A stretch of DNA of 20,227 bases from Saprospiraceae bacterium (GTDB taxonomy: Bacteria; Bacteroidota; Bacteroidia; Bacteroidales; JAIPBB01). The notes beneath the pieces are model-generated. The model was not told where the DNA came from. It ran no database searches and saw nothing but the letters and a program-made list of their open reading frames with translations. Numbering within the stretch: position 1 is the stretch's first letter; every line of letters begins with the position of its first letter. Where the stretch lies: positions 1 to 20,227 of the forward strand of contig JAIPBB010000049.1 in NCBI GenBank assembly GCA_021739805.1, given 5' to 3'. The translations under genes were made by a program, and so were the position numbers. Of this stretch, positions 16,329 through 20,227 are shown in pieces.

Positions 16329-17261
16329 ATGACTCGAAGAAGCAAACTATCTTTCACTATCTTGTTATTTCTTATAACAGTGCTTTTACTTCCTTCAATA
16401 GCAAAGGCACAACAAAATTATGGACTGTTTGAGAATTGGAATGCCAATTTCAATTTGGGTTATAATAAATTTTATGGTGATATAACCGATAAAAAAAACA
16501 GCATTTTTCGTAATACTCCCTTTCATAAATATTTTTATGAAAACCGTAAGATGATGTACGGTTTCATGTTTGGCAAAGATATTAACGACATCGTAAATGT
16601 AAGAGGTCAGATTTTATATGGAAACATTAAAGGAACAAGTGAAATTTATCTAAGCTATTTCGATGCAAAATTATTTGAATATAACCTAAATGCTAAAGTC
16701 AATCTAAGCAACCTGATTTTAGGCACTAGTAGCTATAGATCATACTCATTTTATGCGACAGCAGGTATAGGGATGGTTAATTGGAACACACAAAGAAAAG
16801 ACCTGAAAACCGGTGTAGTCCTTGATGGTAACGGTTTTGTAAATGATGGTGGAATAGGAGCTCTTCATTCAACTGAGGGAGTTATTCCAATTGGATTGGG
16901 AGTTGAGTTCAACTTAAATGATAACTGGCAAATAGCATTAGAATCAACTCTGCATGGCATAAAAACTGATAAACTTGATGCGTATTTTAGCGAATCAAAA
17001 AAAGTTGAAGGATTTGGTTATGTATCGGTAAGTATGGAATATACCTTTGATTTTAAGGCATTCCGATTTGGTTCATCGAATCCAAAATTCAATGGCAGGT
17101 CAAATGAACCTGCACTTAAAGATTTCGGTAAGAAAAAGAAAGTCGTCATGACTTCTCCTCAGTACAACAAAGCAAAGAATAAAAGATATAGAAAATATAA
17201 AGGCTACAAAAAATCACCTTTTAATTTATTTAAGAAACATAGATTGAAATTTGCGAAATAA
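16329..17261 (+). CDS. Outer-membrane beta-barrel protein with highly basic C-terminal tail
   Basis: This is a 310-residue protein. The signal peptide (residues 1-28) has a basic start (MTRRSK), a long hydrophobic core and cleavage after AKA. Residues ~30-250 show alternating amphipathic strands typical of an OmpA-like/porin-family barrel: NANFNLGYNKFYGD near the start, RGQILYGNIKG, YSFYATAGIGMVNW, IPIGLGVEFNLNDNWQIALEST, and a closing FGYVSVSMEYTFDF near 230-243. The conserved-looking N-terminal GYNKFYGDI and FGKDIN segments are common in Bacteroidota barrel proteins. After the barrel comes a ~60-residue tail. Its last 47 residues contain 19 Lys/Arg and one acidic residue. The tail would face the periplasm if the barrel has normal topology. 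No enzymatic role is apparent. Confidence 0.78.
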   Translation: MTRRSKLSFTILLFLITVLLLPSIAKAQQNYGLFENWNANFNLGYNKFYGDITDKKNSIFRNTPFHKYFYENRKMMYGFMFGKDINDIVNVRGQILYGNIKGTSEIYLSYFDAKLFEYNLNAKVNLSNLILGTSSYRSYSFYATAGIGMVNWNTQRKDLKTGVVLDGNGFVNDGGIGALHSTEGVIPIGLGVEFNLNDNWQIALESTLHGIKTDKLDAYFSESKKVEGFGYVSVSMEYTFDFKAFRFGSSNPKFNGRSNEPALKDFGKKKKVVMTSPQYNKAKNKRYRKYKGYKKSPFNLFKKHRLKFAK

Positions 17262-17338
17262 TTTCCCTGCTAATCAATTAACATAGGGCTTTCTGGAAAT
17301 AAGTGATTGAATTATAAGTCTAGGCTTTTGGCTGCCAA

Positions 17339-19519
17339 CTATTCTCGCATTATAGTAACAGTACCATTAATTTCTTCTTCTTTGAAGTAAGTCTTATATT
17401 TTAAAATGTAGTAGTAAACACCATCAGAATGACCTTCACCATCCCAATCATTTTGGTAATTGTCCATTTCGTAAATTTTTCTTCCCCATCGATTAAAAAT
17501 TATTAGAGTGCTTTCAGGGATTTTGTCAATGTTTACTATATGGAAATAGTCATTTATTCCATCGCCATTTGGTGTTATAACATTAGGTATTTCCACTTCA
17601 TCAATAATTACCATAACTTCGTGGCAAACAGAATCAGTGCAGTTATTTGGAGAAATGACTTTTAGGCAAACCTGGAAAACACCTTCATTATAAGTATGTT
17701 CAGGGTTTTGATCTGTTGATGTACCACCATCACCAAAATCCCATTCCCATTGAGTAGAATTAGTTGAAATATCACTAAATTTTATTGTAGGATTATCGAT
17801 ATTAGTAACAGGTGGATTTGCAGTAAAATTAGCATGAGGACTTGGGTAAGAATGAATAAGATTCGGAATTATTAATGAACCCGAGCAGCCGGCAAGTGTT
17901 TTTACAGCAAGATTTACTGAATAATTCCCTGCATTGTAAGTGTGACTTGGATTTTGTGAAGTTGAAGAACCACCGTCACCAAAATCCCAATTCCATGTCG
18001 TAATTGATGGAGCAGAATAATCAGTAAAAGTAACTGTCAATGGTTCGCAACCACTCAATATATCCGGCATAAAACTAATCGATGGTTTTTGATTTACTGT
18101 AACCACAACAGTATCATGAACTGGTGGGCATCCTGTGGTGTCATCAACTTCAATAATGTAAGTTGTTGTCATTGGTGGAGCAGCTTTTGGGTTATAAACA
18201 TTTAAGTTTGTTAAGCCAATTGGTGGTGACCAGGAATATGTATAGGGTGGGGCACCAAATGATGGAATTACCCATAAATTTGCAGTGTCGTTACAAACCA
18301 TAGTGTCATTACATACATTTAATGACATCGGAGTGTAATCATTTATTGGAACAGTAAGAGTATCAGTTGTACAAATTGACGTTTTGGTTATAATCTTTAA
18401 AAATTCAATACCTTCGATTACCCCATCGACATAGGGTGAAACAATAATTTGCCCGGATGACTGTCCCGGCAATATAGCAATACTATCAGGAATAAGTGGG
18501 AAATCAACTCCATTTACGGCTGTTCCAAAAATAGAATCAAAATGAATCCAAATTGTATCAGCTGCATGTTTTGGTATTTTGAATTTTATAATCGCATCAT
18601 TACAACCTTCAATAGCTACTTTTCCGGCTCCCGGTACAGAATATTCTGTTTCAACAGTAATAGCATTTGTTCTAAAACTATTTTCCTCAAGGAAAACGCC
18701 GGAATCGTAAGCACCATCTCCAGCATCACCAATTGCAATTTTAAAGTGGTATGAAGTGCAGGGCGTAACTAAGCACCAGGCTGTTAGAACAGTAGTTAAT
18801 CCATCATATTGAATAGTCAATCCATCGGAATTTAATGTCGGATGCCCTGTTCCATTACCATTGCCATTAGCAATGAAATATGCTGAATTACTTGGACTTG
18901 TACCCGGGAAAGCTGCACTATTTGAAGGAATATATCCTGCATTTACATTGTTTATTGATACAGGGGTATTTGCAGTTCCAGGGATTATTGCAATATTATG
19001 ATTCAAATAATTTCCTCCCAATGGATTTGCACCAGAAATAAAAAAACCAAAGACATCATTATAACCAGAATTAACAAATTCATGATATTCGTCAGAACCA
19101 AAAACATATCTGAACATAATCGTATCTGATAAAGGAGAGAAGTCAAATTCCAAAACTGCTGCATCATAAACGGTTTGTGTAATTAAGCTTGCTAATTGAG
19201 GGTCACTTACACCAGTGTTATCGAAACCAGATGAAGATGAATTATTTGGACCAACGCAAAGTGTTGCTTTACCTGAACATAGCATTATTCCTTTTTGAAG
19301 ACCTAAATTTGTTGTTCCACCATTACTAAAATCTGCTATTGCTGTAAGGTCACCTGTGTAAGTTACATTCGTTATTGTTACACCCGAACCTACTAAAACA
19401 TTTTGTACAAGTTGGTTAGGAGTCATTGTTGTATTTAAAGCTAATTGTCCATATAAGTTAGTAGTGGCTCCAAATGAAGTAAATAGAAAAGTAACTATCA
19501 GAAAGCGAATTGTTTTCAT
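17339..19519 (-). CDS. T9SS type B surface protein: choice-of-anchor L, PKD repeats, gliding-type CTD
   Basis: This is a 726-residue protein. An in-frame ATG 27 bases upstream (19546) is possible. The start at 19519 gives a normal signal peptide (MKTIRFLIVTFLF..., cleavage after LYGQ at residue 25). The mature protein opens with a choice-of-anchor L domain (about 26-285, with FGSDEYHEFVNSGYNDVFGFFISG and IAIGDAGDGAYDSGVFLE). A Calx-beta-like region (about 295-395), an Ig/PKD-like region (about 400-475) and two PKD domains with W-x-W-D-F-G-D-G-G (near 509 and 591) follow. The C-terminal 83 residues (NVITPNGDGINDYF...FNRWGRKIYE...WDG...DGVYYY) are the gliding-motility-associated type B sorting domain. 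The protein should cross the outer membrane by T9SS and act as an adhesin-like surface or released protein. It has no visible catalytic site. Confidence 0.9.
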   Translation of the reverse strand: MKTIRFLIVTFLFTSFGATTNLYGQLALNTTMTPNQLVQNVLVGSGVTITNVTYTGDLTAIADFSNGGTTNLGLQKGIMLCSGKATLCVGPNNSSSSGFDNTGVSDPQLASLITQTVYDAAVLEFDFSPLSDTIMFRYVFGSDEYHEFVNSGYNDVFGFFISGANPLGGNYLNHNIAIIPGTANTPVSINNVNAGYIPSNSAAFPGTSPSNSAYFIANGNGNGTGHPTLNSDGLTIQYDGLTTVLTAWCLVTPCTSYHFKIAIGDAGDGAYDSGVFLEENSFRTNAITVETEYSVPGAGKVAIEGCNDAIIKFKIPKHAADTIWIHFDSIFGTAVNGVDFPLIPDSIAILPGQSSGQIIVSPYVDGVIEGIEFLKIITKTSICTTDTLTVPINDYTPMSLNVCNDTMVCNDTANLWVIPSFGAPPYTYSWSPPIGLTNLNVYNPKAAPPMTTTYIIEVDDTTGCPPVHDTVVVTVNQKPSISFMPDILSGCEPLTVTFTDYSAPSITTWNWDFGDGGSSTSQNPSHTYNAGNYSVNLAVKTLAGCSGSLIIPNLIHSYPSPHANFTANPPVTNIDNPTIKFSDISTNSTQWEWDFGDGGTSTDQNPEHTYNEGVFQVCLKVISPNNCTDSVCHEVMVIIDEVEIPNVITPNGDGINDYFHIVNIDKIPESTLIIFNRWGRKIYEMDNYQNDWDGEGHSDGVYYYILKYKTYFKEEEINGTVTIMRE

Positions 19520-19593
19520 AATTTCTATTTTAAAGTGGTTTATCATAAGGCATCAATTTAAAGTATAAAACAGTTCTTTATTTAGTGATTTTG

Positions 19594-20049
19594 CTAGATT
19601 TTAGTGATAAGAAGTTTATTAATCTCAAAAGTTGATTTATTGAATTTTTCTTTACTTAAATCATTTGAAAAAATTGCAAACCTTTTATCCATAGACTCTA
19701 TTTTTCCTTCAATAGTTGCACCTGCTTTTACTTTTAACTTAAACTCATATTCGTTTGGGCTGGTTAAGTTGCATGTTCTACAATTGCCGTTTACATATAT
19801 ATCGAGTTTCCAGCTTAGCTCAACATCATTATTTGTAGTGTTTTCAAATTTTAAGAGATTATATTCATGAATTATTCCTTCTTTGAATTTATACTCCTGT
19901 GTCTTAGTATGGATTATTATTCCTTCTTTTTCTAAAAGAATTGTCCATTTACTATTTGTGTCAGTTGAATTAGTAAAACTCAATAAAACTCCTGAAAAGG
20001 CTATTATTAGTAATACTGTGATAGTCTTGGAAATACTCATTTTAGTCAT
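19594..20049 (-). CDS. Small exported protein of unknown function with a CxxC motif
   Basis: This is a 151-residue protein, or 148 if the ATG at 20040 is used. The N-terminus has one hydrophobic segment (about residues 9-24, ISKTITVLLIIAFSGVLLSF) that reads as a signal peptide or anchor, followed by a Ser/Thr-rich junction. The remainder is predicted beta-rich, with HEYNLLKFENTTNNDVELSWKLDIYVNG resembling an immunoglobulin-like strand arrangement. A CRTC motif (residues 90-93) could form a disulfide or bind metal. No family was recognised. It lies between two genes for T9SS type B proteins on the same strand, 74 bases before the choice-of-anchor L gene and 47 bases after the upstream gene, so it may be co-transcribed with them. 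Confidence 0.65.
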   Translation of the reverse strand: MTKMSISKTITVLLIIAFSGVLLSFTNSTDTNSKWTILLEKEGIIIHTKTQEYKFKEGIIHEYNLLKFENTTNNDVELSWKLDIYVNGNCRTCNLTSPNEYEFKLKVKAGATIEGKIESMDKRFAIFSNDLSKEKFNKSTFEINKLLITKI

Positions 20050-20096
20050 GATTGAATATTTAATTGATTTTAAATTTATTTAGGCATATATAATAA

Positions 20097-20227
20097 TTAA
20101 TCACGCAAAATTGTTACTGTTCCATGAATTTCATCAGTTTTGAAATAAGTTTTATATTTTAGAACGTAGTAATAAGTGCCATCAGAATGATTATCACCAT
20201 CCCAGTCATTATCGTATTTGTCGGATT
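20097..20227 (-). CDS. C-terminus of a second T9SS type B sorted protein (5' part outside window)
   Basis: The last 43 or so codons of a minus-strand gene are visible, ending at TAA (20099-20097). The sequence SDKYDNDWDGDNHSDGTYYY...EIHGTVTILRD is the end of a gliding-motility-associated C-terminal domain. It is very close to the end of the choice-of-anchor L protein 2.7 kb away (YQNDWDGEGHSDGVYYY...EINGTVTIMRE), and the DNA is also similar (17340-17467 against 20098-20225). It is therefore a paralogous T9SS cargo protein. Its functional domains lie outside the window. Confidence 0.85.
   Translation of the reverse strand, partial: SDKYDNDWDGDNHSDGTYYYVLKYKTYFKTDEIHGTVTILRD

Noticed and set aside
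17262..17338. Shared terminator between the convergent barrel and type B genes
   Set aside because: No convincing GC-rich stem followed by a T tract was found; the short GGC/GCC complementarity near 17322-17336 is too weak to call.
19604..20083. Two plus-strand open frames of 88 and 66 codons
   Set aside because: Both are antisense to the small exported protein gene, which has a better N-terminal signal and agrees in strand with its neighbours.

Overview
The window looks chromosomal and comes from an AT-rich member of the Bacteroidota, most likely a marine or anaerobic Bacteroidales/Marinilabiliales/Flavobacteriia-type organism. The evidence is the very low GC content, signal peptides ending in S-x-S-Q or A-x-A-Q, two kinds of Type IX secretion system (T9SS) C-terminal sorting domain, promoter boxes of the TAnnTTTG type, and 'DDGSC' lipoprotein motifs. 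The genus cannot be read from the sequence alone.

Layout. (1) Positions 1-2957, plus strand: the 3' part of a DUF2339 polytopic membrane protein, a DUF3999 envelope protein and a small outer-membrane-barrel-like protein, tightly spaced as an operon. A 40-codon membrane mini-ORF follows and may be a remnant. (2) Positions 3058-14544, minus strand: an 11.5 kb apparent operon of three large exported proteins. In transcription order these are an ankyrin-TPR-CHAT protein (1544 aa), a WG-repeat-TPR-CHAT protein (1162 aa) and a stand-alone WG-repeat protein (1074 aa). (3) Positions 14644-14802: tRNA-Ser(UGA) on the minus strand with its own promoter and a strong hairpin terminator. (4) Positions 14901-17261, plus strand: a promoter, a small lipoprotein, a T9SS-targeted secreted rhodanese, a second promoter, and an outer-membrane barrel protein with a very basic tail. 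(5) Positions 17339-20227, minus strand: a large T9SS type B surface protein (choice-of-anchor L plus PKD), a small exported protein of unknown function, and the C-terminus of another type B cargo protein that continues outside the window.

The region most likely to hold an undescribed system is the minus-strand operon. It encodes two paralogous caspase-like (CHAT) proteases with intact His/Cys dyads. They carry different N-terminal recognition modules, ankyrin in one and WG in the other. Both start with a Sec signal peptide, and they are followed by a third exported protein built from the same WG repeats as the second protease. CHAT proteases studied so far, such as the TPR-CHAT of Craspase, act in the cytoplasm, so a paired periplasmic version with a WG partner is unusual. 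The proposal that the WG protein is substrate, inhibitor or co-sensor of the proteases is inference from gene order and shared repeats.

Little of the window is non-coding. The only stretch over 300 bases without a protein gene is 14545-14998, which holds the tRNA, its terminator and two promoters. No CRISPR array, insertion sequence, integrase or phage gene was seen.
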